A stretch of DNA of 64,000 nt from NCBI GenBank assembly GCA_020636105.1, contig JACJYL010000001.1, forward strand, positions 4,154,001-4,218,000. The letters run 5' to 3'. The translations under genes and the position numbers were made by a program. This document shows positions 24,163 through 33,413 of the stretch, one piece after another; position 1 is the stretch's first letter; every line of letters begins with the position of its first letter. The notes below the pieces were generated by a model. The model was not told the origin of the DNA, made no database searches, and saw only the letters and a program-made list of their open reading frames with translations. The stretch is from Lewinellaceae bacterium (GTDB taxonomy: Bacteria > Bacteroidota > Bacteroidia > Chitinophagales > Saprospiraceae).

Positions 24163-24876
24163 CTAATCACATTCCCATAACATATCTGACAAAGGATAGT
24201 TTTGTCCGTTCCATGAAAAATGCCACCATTCTGTATTAGTAGGGCGGAAACCGTAATGAATCATGGTTTCGGAAAGCAATTGCCTGTGGTGCAAAACGGT
24301 GTCAGGAAGCGCGGTGTATGAGGGATGTGCCTGCGGCCCGAAAAAATCGTAGGGCGTCCCCATGTCCAGTTCATTGCCTTCGGCATCCACGATCGTGAGA
24401 TCGACTGCCGCACCCCGATTGTGCATCGATCCTTTTTCGGGATCAGCCACGTAGCGGCGATCCGGCACCTTTTTCCACAACTTCCACTGGATGGGCCGGG
24501 GCCGGTAGCAGTCGAACATTTTAAGCCCGTATCCTCTTCCCTGCAGGGCTTTATGTGCCCGGATAAGTTGCACGGCCACTTCTTTTCGCAGGAAACATCT
24601 TCCGCATTCGTACATTTTCTCTCCCACAAAATTATCGGTCGTGGCATATTTTAAATCAAGCACAATACTGTGGTCCATTAGCCCGATATCTGTCCAGACA
24701 CTAGTATCGTAATCAAAGACAGGGACCTCGTGTATCTCATATTGCTTTGGCATTTCTTCTTCCGGAATATTGATCTCTTTTTCCACGGGAGTCTTCTCCA
24801 CACTTAAGGACTTTTCTTTTACGGGATCATTGCATGCAATCAAAAAAACAAGGCAGATCGGCCAGAAGGGCTTCAT
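24163..24876 (-). CDS. VanX/DdpX-type D-alanyl-D-alanine dipeptidase, lipoprotein
   Basis: Zinc M15D peptidase that cleaves D-Ala-D-Ala, acting in the periplasm in peptidoglycan turnover. The 237-residue precursor has a lipobox (FLIAC, Cys at residue 15). Zinc and catalytic motifs: SMHNRGAAVDLTIVD (SxHxxGxAxD) near 150 and EWWHFSW (ExWH) near the C-terminus. The motif GRCFLRKEVA is typical of VanX relatives. No van regulators or ligase are nearby, so recycling rather than glycopeptide resistance is inferred. Divergent from the ArnT-like gene. Confidence 0.87.
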   Translation of the reverse strand: MKPFWPICLVFLIACNDPVKEKSLSVEKTPVEKEINIPEEEMPKQYEIHEVPVFDYDTSVWTDIGLMDHSIVLDLKYATTDNFVGEKMYECGRCFLRKEVAVQLIRAHKALQGRGYGLKMFDCYRPRPIQWKLWKKVPDRRYVADPEKGSMHNRGAAVDLTIVDAEGNELDMGTPYDFFGPQAHPSYTALPDTVLHHRQLLSETMIHYGFRPTNTEWWHFSWNGQNYPLSDMLWECD

Positions 24877-24918
24877 AATGATAGATTTATTTACTTTTGC
24901 GTTGAATTTCTATCGAGG

Positions 24919-26517
24919 ATGACAATTAATCTTAAAGATATAAATAAACGTTGGTTGTATGTAGCAGCGATCCTGGTATTATTCCCGGCGTTATACATCA
25001 ACCTAGGTTTGATGACTTTTATCGACGACGAAGCCATCAGGGCATTGGTAGCGCTGGAGATGAAACTGTCAGGTAATTTTATTGTGCCCTCGATGCACGG
25101 CGCTTTTTATTACAGCAAACCGCCCTTGTTCAATTGGATACTGATCCTTTTTTACAACGCGACAGGAGTCATCAACGAATGGACGACCCGTATTCCTACC
25201 ACCGTGGCCCTGATGGGTTATGCCTACACTGTTTATTATTATTTCCGGAAACATTTTGATACCTATACCGCTTTTGTCAATGCCTTTGTTTTGATCACTT
25301 GTGGCCGAATCCTCTTTTGGGACTCCATGTTGGGGTTGATAGATATTACCTATTCATGGGTCACCTTTACCGCTTTTATGGTCGTTTTTCATGAGTTTAA
25401 ACAGGAGCGTTTCCTGAGGTTATTCGTTTTTTCCTATTTATTAACGGCCATGGCCTTTATGCTCAAGGGATTTCCCTCCTTATTATTCCAGGGATCTACC
25501 TTGCTCACCTGGTTTATTTATAACGAAAAATTTAAAAAGCTGTTTTCCTGGCAGCACCTTTTGGGCGTAGCGGTTTTTGCCTTAATCGTAGGCGGTTACT
25601 ACCTGGTGTACTTTAATTCTAACCAGACGGAACGGGTATTTGAAGGGTTGGCCCAACAATCAACCACCCGCACCTTCATCGATCAGGGGTGGGGGAAGAC
25701 TATTGAACATTTGTTTACCTTTCCTTTTGAAATGATCTACCATTTTTTGCCATGGTCCTTGCTGATCCTTCATTTTATCAGAAAAGACGTTGGCAGCCAG
25801 ATTTTTAAAAACAACTTCATCTCTTTTAATCTGCTGATATTCCTGGTGAATATTCTCGTGTACTGGGCCTCACCACAGGTTTATCCCCGTTATGTGCTTA
25901 TGCATGGTCCATTGCTTTTTGGGGTGTTCATTTATTTGCATCAGAATAATAAAGGCAGCTGGCAATATCGAACTGTTGAAATACTGTTTTTTGCTTTTAT
26001 CGGTGTGTTTCTGGCCATTTCATTTCTGCCGTTTTTTATGAAAAACCTACAGGCGCAGCCGAATTATCTGATCAAAACGTTTCTCGTAATGATTCCTTTG
26101 TTGATTACGGCGGTATTATTTTATAAAAAACCAGACAGCCGGATGCTTTTACTGGCTATATTTCTGTTGATCGTCAGGGTAGGTTTCAACTGGTTTGTCC
26201 TGCCGGAAAGAAATGCCGGGGGCCGGGGAGCAATAGTCAGATCCACTTCTGTTGAAGTGGGCAAATTATACAAGGACAAACCCCTTTACATCTACAAAAA
26301 TACCCGGATGCAGCCGGCCAATTCTTTTTACCTGACCGTCACAAAAGGAGAGATCATCCCTTTTTGTAATGATACTTTACCGGAAGGCGCACATTTTATT
26401 CTAGATCCTTCCAGAAATGAGGACCTGGACTATGAGAAGAAGGGCCAAATTTTTATGCGACACCTTGGGCAACGTTATTTTGATGTTGGCGTATTTTCTT
26501 CAAACCAGGGACAGTAG
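24919..26517 (+). CDS. ArnT/PMT-like GT-C glycosyltransferase, integral membrane
   Basis: A 532-residue membrane protein with about 11 hydrophobic segments. The first periplasmic loop carries DDEAIRALVALEM, matching the acidic catalytic pair of the GT83/GT39 (ArnT and O-mannosyltransferase) group, followed by MHGAFYYSKPPLFNW, the HG..Y..KPPL motif of that family. These enzymes move sugars from polyprenyl-phosphate to lipid A or protein; the acceptor is unknown. A -7-like TACTTTTGC at 24892-24900 lies just upstream, but no TTG -33 element is clear. Confidence 0.87.
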   Translation: MTINLKDINKRWLYVAAILVLFPALYINLGLMTFIDDEAIRALVALEMKLSGNFIVPSMHGAFYYSKPPLFNWILILFYNATGVINEWTTRIPTTVALMGYAYTVYYYFRKHFDTYTAFVNAFVLITCGRILFWDSMLGLIDITYSWVTFTAFMVVFHEFKQERFLRLFVFSYLLTAMAFMLKGFPSLLFQGSTLLTWFIYNEKFKKLFSWQHLLGVAVFALIVGGYYLVYFNSNQTERVFEGLAQQSTTRTFIDQGWGKTIEHLFTFPFEMIYHFLPWSLLILHFIRKDVGSQIFKNNFISFNLLIFLVNILVYWASPQVYPRYVLMHGPLLFGVFIYLHQNNKGSWQYRTVEILFFAFIGVFLAISFLPFFMKNLQAQPNYLIKTFLVMIPLLITAVLFYKKPDSRMLLLAIFLLIVRVGFNWFVLPERNAGGRGAIVRSTSVEVGKLYKDKPLYIYKNTRMQPANSFYLTVTKGEIIPFCNDTLPEGAHFILDPSRNEDLDYEKKGQIFMRHLGQRYFDVGVFSSNQGQ

Positions 26518-26611
26518 TTATACTTTTTTCTCCTTTTCTCTTGTTAAGGCATCCTTTTTTAAATTACATAGTAAGTATTCCCGGAGATACTCAATATGTG
26601 ATGAATAAAAC

Positions 26612-26642
26612 TTGTTATCTAATTCAAAATCACCTAATTTTG
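26612..26642 (+). promoter_or_regulatory. Predicted thrS promoter
   Basis: TTG (26612-26614), 20 bases, then TAATTTTG (26635-26642), a fit to the Bacteroidota -33/-7 consensus. It leaves a leader of about 75 bases before the thrS ATG. No T-box-like structure was seen. Confidence 0.5.
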
Positions 26643-26725
26643 CGGTTTCTTAAAAAAATGGTGTTGATACAGTGTTTTCAATATCACAGAGAAGCGACTA
26701 GAGACGATCAAAAAGTGAAAAAAAA

Positions 26726-28648
26726 ATGATAAACATTACTTTTCCCGACGGCAATGTGCGGCAGTATGAAAAAGGGACTACTGCGTTTGAAATAGCCAAA
26801 TCCATTAGTGAAGGATTGGCGAGAAACGTCCTCTCCGCAAAAGTGAACGGTGAGGTTTGGGATGCCACCCGGCCATTGAATGAAGATGCAAGGCTGCAGT
26901 TGTTGACGTGGAACGACCTGGACGGGAAGAAAACATTCTGGCACTCTTCTGCCCACCTGATGGCAGAGGCACTGGAAGCTTTATATCCTGGGATCAAATT
27001 CGGTGCAGGTCCTGCTACGGATTCTGGTTTTTACTATGACGTTGACCCGGGGGAGAATAAGATTTCTCCTGAGGATTTTCCAAAGATCGAGCAGAAAATG
27101 CTTGAGCTGGCCCGTCAGAAAAACGACTATTGCAGAAAGCCGGTTTCCAAAGAGGCTGCCATTGAATATTTTAAGAAAAAAGGGGACGAATACAAACTTG
27201 AGCTGATCGAAAAGCGCGGGGAGGATGAAGCCCTGACCTTATATGAACAGGGGAGTTTTGTGGACCTTTGCAAAGGGCCGCATATTTCGGATACCAGTTC
27301 CATCAAAGCGGTGAAGGTGATGAACGTTGCCGGTGCCTACTGGCAGGGCGATGAGAGCCGCCAGCAAATGACCCGTGTTTATGGAGTTTCGTTTCCGAAG
27401 CAAAAAGAACTGACCGAATACCTGGAATTGCTGGAGGAAGCCAAAAAACGTGACCACCGTAAACTTGGGGCCGAACTGGAACTCTTTATGTTTTCGGAAA
27501 AAGTCGGCAGTGGTTTACCGATCTGGCTGCCTAATGGGAATGCCCTGCGCGAACGCCTGATGAACTACCTCAAGGAAGAACAGGAAAAACGGGGATACAA
27601 ATTGGTCACCACCCCTCATATCGGGAGAAAAGAACTGTACATCACTTCCGGTCACTATGAAAAATACGGTGAGGATAGCTTCCAGCCCATCCACACACCA
27701 CGTGAAGGGGAAGAGTTCATGCTGAAGCCGATGAACTGTCCTCACCACTGTGAAATATATGCCCACCGCCCGCATTCGTACAAGGAACTTCCCTTGCGCA
27801 TTGCAGAGTTCGGAACGGTATACCGTTATGAGCAAAGCGGAGAGTTGCACGGACTTTCCAGGGTACGTGGTTTTACGCAGGATGATGCCCACATTTTCTG
27901 TACCCCGGATCAGTTGAAGGAGGAATTCCTCAATGTCCTCGATCTGACTACAGGAGTGTTCAGAAAAATGGGTTTTGAAGATTTTACGGCCCAGATTTCG
28001 TTGAGAGATCCGGATAAACCTGAAAAATATATCGGTTCTACTGAAAATTGGGAAAAAGCCGAAAGCGCTATTATCGAAGCGACCAAAGAGGTCAATCTAA
28101 AGACCGTTACCGAACTCGGTGAAGCGGCTTTCTACGGGCCAAAGCTCGATTTTATGATCAAGGATGCCCTGGGGCGTTCCTGGCAGTTGGGTACCATCCA
28201 GGTGGATTACAATCTGCCCGATCGATTTGAGCTGGAGTACATCGGATCTGATAACCAGACGCACCGACCGGTCATGATCCACCGTGCGCCTTTTGGTTCC
28301 ATGGAACGTTTTATCAGTATCCTTATCGAACATACAGCCGGTAAATTCCCGTTGTGGCTGGCTCCTGAACAGTTTGCCATCCTGCCCATCAGCGACAAAT
28401 GGGAGGCTTATGCCGAGGAAATTAAAACCCAGCTTGCCGTACATGATATTCGGGGTTATATCGACAACAGGACAGAATCCATCGGCCGTAAGATCAGAGA
28501 TACGGAATTGAAAAAGGTGCCGTTCATGCTGATCGTCGGAGAGAAAGAAGCCGAAAGTCAGTCCGTGGGAGTTCGCCGTCAGGGAGACGGTGACCTGGGA
28601 AGTATGAGTGTAGCCGAATTTGTTGCCTTGTTTAAGGCAGAAGTTTAA
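26726..28648 (+). CDS. thrS: Threonyl-tRNA synthetase
   Basis: Class II synthetase charging tRNA-Thr. The 640-residue length is standard. Domains: TGS (about 1-60), editing SAD domain with HSSAHLMAEAL near 73 and later Cys/His (DLCKGPHI near 183), catalytic core (about 240-530) with MNCPHHCEIY, motif 2 RIAEFGTVYRYEQSGELHGLSRVRGFTQDDAHIF and motif 3 HRAPFGSMERFI, then the anticodon-binding domain (SDKWEAYAEEI onward). In many genomes infC-rpmI-rplT follow; here a strong terminator follows directly, so thrS is a single-gene unit. Confidence 0.97.
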   Translation: MINITFPDGNVRQYEKGTTAFEIAKSISEGLARNVLSAKVNGEVWDATRPLNEDARLQLLTWNDLDGKKTFWHSSAHLMAEALEALYPGIKFGAGPATDSGFYYDVDPGENKISPEDFPKIEQKMLELARQKNDYCRKPVSKEAAIEYFKKKGDEYKLELIEKRGEDEALTLYEQGSFVDLCKGPHISDTSSIKAVKVMNVAGAYWQGDESRQQMTRVYGVSFPKQKELTEYLELLEEAKKRDHRKLGAELELFMFSEKVGSGLPIWLPNGNALRERLMNYLKEEQEKRGYKLVTTPHIGRKELYITSGHYEKYGEDSFQPIHTPREGEEFMLKPMNCPHHCEIYAHRPHSYKELPLRIAEFGTVYRYEQSGELHGLSRVRGFTQDDAHIFCTPDQLKEEFLNVLDLTTGVFRKMGFEDFTAQISLRDPDKPEKYIGSTENWEKAESAIIEATKEVNLKTVTELGEAAFYGPKLDFMIKDALGRSWQLGTIQVDYNLPDRFELEYIGSDNQTHRPVMIHRAPFGSMERFISILIEHTAGKFPLWLAPEQFAILPISDKWEAYAEEIKTQLAVHDIRGYIDNRTESIGRKIRDTELKKVPFMLIVGEKEAESQSVGVRRQGDGDLGSMSVAEFVALFKAEV

Positions 28649-28696
28649 AATTGAAGTCAAAGAGCTTCCGGAAATGGAAGCTGAAAAGATAAATTT

Positions 28697-28745
28697 AAAA
28701 GCCAGTGATCCTCATTTATTCAGGATCACTGGCTTTTGTTTTTTA
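28697..28745 (+). terminator. Rho-independent terminator of thrS
   Basis: AAAAGCCAGTGATCCT (28697-28712) and its exact complement (28722-28737) enclose a 9-base loop and are followed by a T-rich run (gttttttac). A perfect 16-bp stem. Confidence 0.92.
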
Positions 28746-28807
28746 CCCAATTATTGTCCGGGTGTGGCACCCTAAATGTTTTTAGCCATGGAGGATCGTC
28801 ATAATGG

Positions 28808-29197
28808 TCATAAAGGCTGCACCAAATCCCAAAGATTGCCGTAAAGGTCTTCAAAAACGGCTACTTTGCCATACGCCTCTACCACGGGCTGGCGTACGAT
28901 TTTTATTTTATGATCCAGTAAATTTTTAAAATCCTGATCGAAATTGTCGGTGTGTAAAAAAAGAAATACCCTTCCTGCGCTTTGGTTGCCGATGGCTGTT
29001 TTTTGCCGTTCTGTGGAAGCCTTTGCCAATAAAATACAGCAACCATCGTCTCCCTTTGGGCAAACCCTGACCCATCTTTTTTTCGCATTTAAGGTGGTGT
29101 CTTCCACCAGGACAAATCCCAGTTTACGCGTGTAAAAATCAATGGCTTCGTCGTAATCCTTTACGATAATGGCGATATTGGTTATTTTTTGTGACAT
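28808..29197 (-). CDS. VOC (glyoxalase/bleomycin-resistance) family protein
   Basis: A 129-residue single VOC domain pair with start ITNIAIIVKDYDEAIDFYTRKLGFVLVEDT and end VVEAYGKVAVFEDLYGNLWDLVQPL; the terminal EDLYGN carries the usual metal-site Glu region. Close to small glyoxalase-like proteins of unknown substrate. The first metal ligand position is Asn (TNIAII), not His, so metal binding is uncertain. Confidence 0.82.
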   Translation of the reverse strand: MSQKITNIAIIVKDYDEAIDFYTRKLGFVLVEDTTLNAKKRWVRVCPKGDDGCCILLAKASTERQKTAIGNQSAGRVFLFLHTDNFDQDFKNLLDHKIKIVRQPVVEAYGKVAVFEDLYGNLWDLVQPL

Positions 29198-29224
29198 GTA
29201 TTGACTATTAGGTTGAATTAATTT

Positions 29225-30955
29225 TTAGCGTTCATAAAATCTCCATGCGCTCTTAAAATCCTTTTCCAGGGGTTGATCGGTCAATATGGCCCGAACCATT
29301 TCCACCGGCATATTATTTTCCCGAAGCACGGCATCGTGGAATTCCTTATAAGTCATTTTTCCACGCTCCACCAGCTCTGTTTTTAGAGCATAAAACTGCA
29401 AACCTCCGATCATGTAGGCGATTTGATAGAGCGGTCCGTAATGGCCGGTAAAGGAACGTCTGACCTCTCCTTCGGCATTAGCCCTTTCGTGCCCGACCCT
29501 GTCGACCAGGAAGTCGATACATTGCTGGGGAGTCCACTCTCCGAGGTGATAGTTGATGGAAAAAATGATGCGTGCACAGCGGTGCATCCGCCAAAAAAGC
29601 ATACCGATCCGGTCTTCCGGGGATTGAGGAAACTCCTTATCCCAGAGCAACAATTCCCAGTATAAGGCCCATCCTTCCGTCCAGAAAGGAGTGCGATAAA
29701 ACCTGTACGAATGATACCGGTTGTTCATAAACTGCTGTAAATGATGTCCAGCGATCAATTCATGGTGAACCGTGGCACGTGAAAAGTGAGGATTATTGCC
29801 CCGCATGGACATGAGTTTGTTCTCATGGCTCATCTCGTCTGTAGGGTAGGAGATCTGGAGTACTTCTCCTCCCAGGAAAAAGGGGCTGATCAATTGCCTT
29901 TCCGGGGAGATCATGCTCATTCTCCAGGTTTCTTCCGCCAGGGGAGGAATGGTGATCAGGTCGTTTGCTTTGAGGAAAGCTACGGATTCATTGTACAACT
30001 GAAGCATAGCTTCCGGTTGGTGCCCCTCCTTTACATAGGATTGTTTCACTTTTTCCTGTGCTTTTTTCCAATCGTTGCCAAACCCCATTTCCCTTGAAGC
30101 CTTTAAAAGCTCGGCGTCGCACCAGGCAAATTCCTTGTTGGCGATCTCTACCAGCTCTTCAGGGGTGTAAGGGATCATTTCGAATTGTAATTGGCGTATC
30201 AGCTCGGTCCGACCGATAGGATTTCCAATGATGCCGCTGCCGTCATCCTCGGGCAGGGTCGAGGGATCTATCCTTTCTTCGATCATTTTGGCATAAAGGC
30301 TGATCAGGGTATCCAGTTCCTCAAAAGGTCGGGAGGTCCACCAGGTAAATTGTGGATCGTACCCATTGTAAAAGCTGAATACACTTTTCAGGGCTTTGCG
30401 TTGCCCTTTGAGAATGCTTTGCGCCCGGCGCACCAGGGGTTTTGAAAAAACAGGCTTTTCTGTTTTCAGGTCTTTAGAGGCCTGTCCGAATTTTTTCAGC
30501 AGATCATTTAACAGGCCGGCCACCTCACTGCCCTCCATATACTTTCCTCTTCGCCTTTCTTTTTCCAGGGTATAAATCGGTTCGCCCGGGGTTATCCATT
30601 TTTGAACCAGGGCATATTCCTTTTCTTCTACGGAGAGTTCATACATTTCATTATCCAAAAATCTGTGCACCAGGATATAATCCACCTTTCCTCCTGTCGA
30701 TAATTCATCAAACGGAAGTTGGTCCAGCCGGTCAAGGTAATCATTGAAAAAAGCCTGGAACCTTTCTCTGCGTTCCGGGGAATCCTGGATAAAATAAAAG
30801 CGGGATAAACTGCCGTAATCAGCCATGAGCTGGTTAGCCAGCTGATATACTTCCGTTACCGGTGGTTGATCAGCAGTAAAGGATTGACCTACAGAAGTCT
30901 TTGGGATTATGATCATAGAAAAAATAATTTGAACAATCCAAAGGGTGTTTCTCAT
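29225..30955 (-). CDS. DUF885 family secreted protein (putative metallopeptidase)
   Basis: A 576-residue protein with a signal peptide (MRNTLWIVQIIFSMIIIPKTSVGQ). The region ATVHHELIAGHHLQQFMNNR near residue 395 is the DUF885 signature (HExxPGHH-like), with Ala here in place of Pro. The C-terminal block YQIAYMIGGLQFYALK and GKMTYKEFHDAVLRENNMPVEMVRA is also typical. Family members are thought to be zinc peptidases or hydrolases; the substrate is unknown. The preceding gene on the same strand, 30 bases upstream, is the class III aminotransferase, so the two may be co-transcribed. Confidence 0.83.
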   Translation of the reverse strand: MRNTLWIVQIIFSMIIIPKTSVGQSFTADQPPVTEVYQLANQLMADYGSLSRFYFIQDSPERRERFQAFFNDYLDRLDQLPFDELSTGGKVDYILVHRFLDNEMYELSVEEKEYALVQKWITPGEPIYTLEKERRRGKYMEGSEVAGLLNDLLKKFGQASKDLKTEKPVFSKPLVRRAQSILKGQRKALKSVFSFYNGYDPQFTWWTSRPFEELDTLISLYAKMIEERIDPSTLPEDDGSGIIGNPIGRTELIRQLQFEMIPYTPEELVEIANKEFAWCDAELLKASREMGFGNDWKKAQEKVKQSYVKEGHQPEAMLQLYNESVAFLKANDLITIPPLAEETWRMSMISPERQLISPFFLGGEVLQISYPTDEMSHENKLMSMRGNNPHFSRATVHHELIAGHHLQQFMNNRYHSYRFYRTPFWTEGWALYWELLLWDKEFPQSPEDRIGMLFWRMHRCARIIFSINYHLGEWTPQQCIDFLVDRVGHERANAEGEVRRSFTGHYGPLYQIAYMIGGLQFYALKTELVERGKMTYKEFHDAVLRENNMPVEMVRAILTDQPLEKDFKSAWRFYER

Positions 30956-30985
30956 GATATAGAATTTATCAGATAAAAGTAATGG

Positions 30986-32194
30986 TTAATGAGGTTTTTT
31001 TCTTTTCTTCATGGCCACCTCAATCCCATCCAGAATCACCCGGCAGGCTTCCTTGATTTCATCTGAAGTAATGATCAAAGGTGGGGCAATACGCAGGGAA
31101 CTGTCGTTGAACAAAAACCAGTCTATCATAATCCCGTTGTCGAGGCAATGGGCGATAGTGTCCTGGAGAAAGTCGGAGCTTTCCAGTTGGACAGCCATCA
31201 TGAGTCCTGCATTTCTCACTTCTCTGATCTCGGGGTGAACCAGTAATTTTCGGAATAAATTGGCTTTGTCGGGAACTTCTTCGATCAGGGAGCTCTCCAG
31301 CAGGTATTCCAGCGTAGCCAGGGCAGCGGCACAACTTACGGGATGGCCGCCAAAGGTGGTAATGTGTCCGAGAATAGGATTGACGGACAGGGTTTTCATG
31401 AGTTCTTCAGAGGAGACGAATGCTCCGATGGGCATTCCCCCTCCCATACCTTTAGCCAGCAGCAGGATATCAGGGATGACATCATACTGTTCAAAGGCGA
31501 AAAGGCTTCCTGTCCGGCCGTAACCGGCCTGGATCTCATCGAGGATGAGCAGGGTGCCCGTTTCGTCGCAGCGTTTGCGGAGTTTTTTAAGATAATCATT
31601 TTTGGGCGGTTGGATACCGGCTTCCCCTTGTACCGTTTCGATGACCACGCCTGCGGTTCGACTGGTGATGAGCCCGAGATCAGTTTCATCATTAAAAGAA
31701 ATGTGGTTTATATCGGGAACCAGGGGATAATATGCCTGGGTGAAGTCGGTCGGCCACATGAGGCTGGCTGAACCGTGAGAACTTCCGTGGTAGGCGTTTT
31801 TTGCCGAGATGATCTCCGTTCTGCCGGTAGCTTTTTTGGCCAGTTTCATGGCTCCTTCCACTGCCTCGCTGCCCGATGTAACAAAATAAACGCTATTGAG
31901 ATTTTCGGGAAGATTGTCGGCCAGGAGTTTTGCAAGTTTAACCTGGGGCGCCTGGATATGTTCGCCGTAAACCATGGTGTGTAAATATCGGTCAGCCTGG
32001 GTTTTTACCGCCTTTACCACTTTGGGATGACAATGTCCGAGGCTGCTCACCCCAATACCCGAAATCAAATCCATCCACCGGTTGCCTTCCGGGGAAAAGA
32101 GGTAAATGCCTTCGCTACGCTCAATCTCCAGCATGAGCGGGAAGGGCGTTGTGGGAGCCACATGTTTTAAAAATAATTGTCGTATTGATGCCAT
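30986..32194 (-). CDS. Class III pyridoxal-phosphate aminotransferase
   Basis: Fold-type I PLP enzyme of the acetylornithine/ornithine/GABA aminotransferase group, 402 residues from the chosen ATG at 32194 (MASIRQLFLKHV); an upstream in-frame ATG at 32233 adds an unlikely tail. Motifs: VTSGSEAVEGAMKLAKK near 100, LLILDEIQAGYGRTG near 225 and the PLP Lys in LLLAKGMGGGMPIGAF near 260. The acceptor cannot be fixed from sequence alone; no arginine-biosynthesis genes are adjacent. Confidence 0.88.
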   Translation of the reverse strand: MASIRQLFLKHVAPTTPFPLMLEIERSEGIYLFSPEGNRWMDLISGIGVSSLGHCHPKVVKAVKTQADRYLHTMVYGEHIQAPQVKLAKLLADNLPENLNSVYFVTSGSEAVEGAMKLAKKATGRTEIISAKNAYHGSSHGSASLMWPTDFTQAYYPLVPDINHISFNDETDLGLITSRTAGVVIETVQGEAGIQPPKNDYLKKLRKRCDETGTLLILDEIQAGYGRTGSLFAFEQYDVIPDILLLAKGMGGGMPIGAFVSSEELMKTLSVNPILGHITTFGGHPVSCAAALATLEYLLESSLIEEVPDKANLFRKLLVHPEIREVRNAGLMMAVQLESSDFLQDTIAHCLDNGIMIDWFLFNDSSLRIAPPLIITSDEIKEACRVILDGIEVAMKKRKKPH

Positions 32195-32309
32195 ATTGCT
32201 AAGGTAATAAAAAATAGGAATGGGGAAATGCATCTTTTTTATATATCTTGCATAAAGATTAAGAGCTGGACTATACTTACCTTCTATTGCACCTGACTAC
32301 ATTGAATTA

Positions 32310-32471
32310 AGAGCTTGTCTAAATTTCCATGATTGAGCGAAAGTGAGCAAATTTTATTTTGATCAAGGCAAAAAACGCAGGCATACCTGGAAGGTAAGGC
32401 GAGGCTTTTTAACGCAGAGCAGGATGAAATTTGCCGCTTGCAGCCAATTGATGGAATTTTAGACAAGCTCT
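32310..32471. mobile_element. 162-bp MITE-like repeat with 21-bp terminal inverted repeats
   Basis: The left end AGAGCTTGTCTAAATTTCCAT (32310-32330) and right end (32451-32471) are complementary at 20 of 21 positions. The interior is non-coding and GC-richer (aacgcaggcatacctgg ... aacgcagagcagg). It accounts for part of the gene-free gap 32195-32665; the rest of the gap shows nothing else I can name. Confidence 0.62.
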
Positions 32472-32665
32472 AAATTATAAATTCATAACAAAATCTTAAA
32501 ACCGATAAATTTTCGGAGTTTAGAACATCCTTTTACCCTGGTTATTCGTTATGGATAAGAGATCGAAAAAATTTGACCCTCCATCCTTTTCAATACTGAT
32601 ATTTTGTAAAGGGGCTTGTTTTGGGCCATTATGTTTTTAATAAAGACATTCGAGCGAGTTAATAA

Positions 32666-33370
32666 GTGAAAAACATTACTTCCATAGCTTTTTTTGCCTT
32701 GCTTTTGTATTCCTGCAATACAGAAACGATACGTATGGATGGTTTTGATGTCCATGGAATAGATGTGTCTCATTACCAGGGACGGATCAACTGGCAAATG
32801 GTGGGGGATCATGGTATTGACTTTGTTTTTGTTAAAGCTACGGAAGGCAATGATTACCAGGATTCCATCTTTTGTGACAACTGGGACCTGATGCGGATTC
32901 ATGGGATGAAACGCGGGGCCTATCATTTTTTCCGCCCGACGGTTTCGGTTGATTTGCAGGTAGCTAATTTTGTGGATAATGTTATTTTGGAAAACGGGGA
33001 TCTTCCTCCCGTTCTGGATGTAGAAACTTATGATGGGGCATCCAAATTACAGATCATCAGTGCCATGCGCCAATGGCTTTACGAGGTCGAAATTCACTAT
33101 AATGTGAAGCCCATTATTTATACCAATCTTAAGTTTTTTAATAAAAATCTGGCAGGGCAATTTAAGGATTACCCGTTATGGATTGCACGTTATAGTTCCA
33201 GAGAACCCCGCATGGCTGATAACCAGCATTGGGATTTTTGGCAATACGGCAATAAAGGCATCATTCCGGGGATAAACGGCTTCGTGGATTTTAATGTTTT
33301 TCGTGGCAATCACGCCGACCTGGATTCCATATGTTTCAAACCTGCCGAGGTCATCAGTCAATCTCGTTAG
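32666..33370 (+). CDS. GH25 lysozyme-like lipoprotein
   Basis: Glycoside hydrolase family 25 muramidase, 234 residues, starting with GTG at 32666, chosen because a lipoprotein signal (FALLLYSC) follows at once. Catalytic acidic residues: HGIDVSHYQGRINW near 30, FVFVKATEGNDYQD near 58 and PPVLDVETYDG near 118 (DxE). C-terminal WDFWQYGNKGIIPGINGFVDFNVFRG is the family's ending. It cleaves the MurNAc-GlcNAc bond; a periplasmic or predatory/lytic role is possible. Confidence 0.9.
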   Translation: MKNITSIAFFALLLYSCNTETIRMDGFDVHGIDVSHYQGRINWQMVGDHGIDFVFVKATEGNDYQDSIFCDNWDLMRIHGMKRGAYHFFRPTVSVDLQVANFVDNVILENGDLPPVLDVETYDGASKLQIISAMRQWLYEVEIHYNVKPIIYTNLKFFNKNLAGQFKDYPLWIARYSSREPRMADNQHWDFWQYGNKGIIPGINGFVDFNVFRGNHADLDSICFKPAEVISQSR

Positions 33371-33413
33371 CTGACCTTACAAATAAAACCGTCCATTTTA
33401 TAAAGCTTCGGGC

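Noticed and set aside
24163..24876. Glycopeptide-resistance VanX
   Set aside because: It is a lone lipoprotein without vanH, vanA or regulators, so a role in peptidoglycan recycling is more likely.
31343..31771. Plus-strand ORFs opposite the class III aminotransferase
   Set aside because: Antisense shadows; the minus-strand product has all PLP-enzyme motifs.
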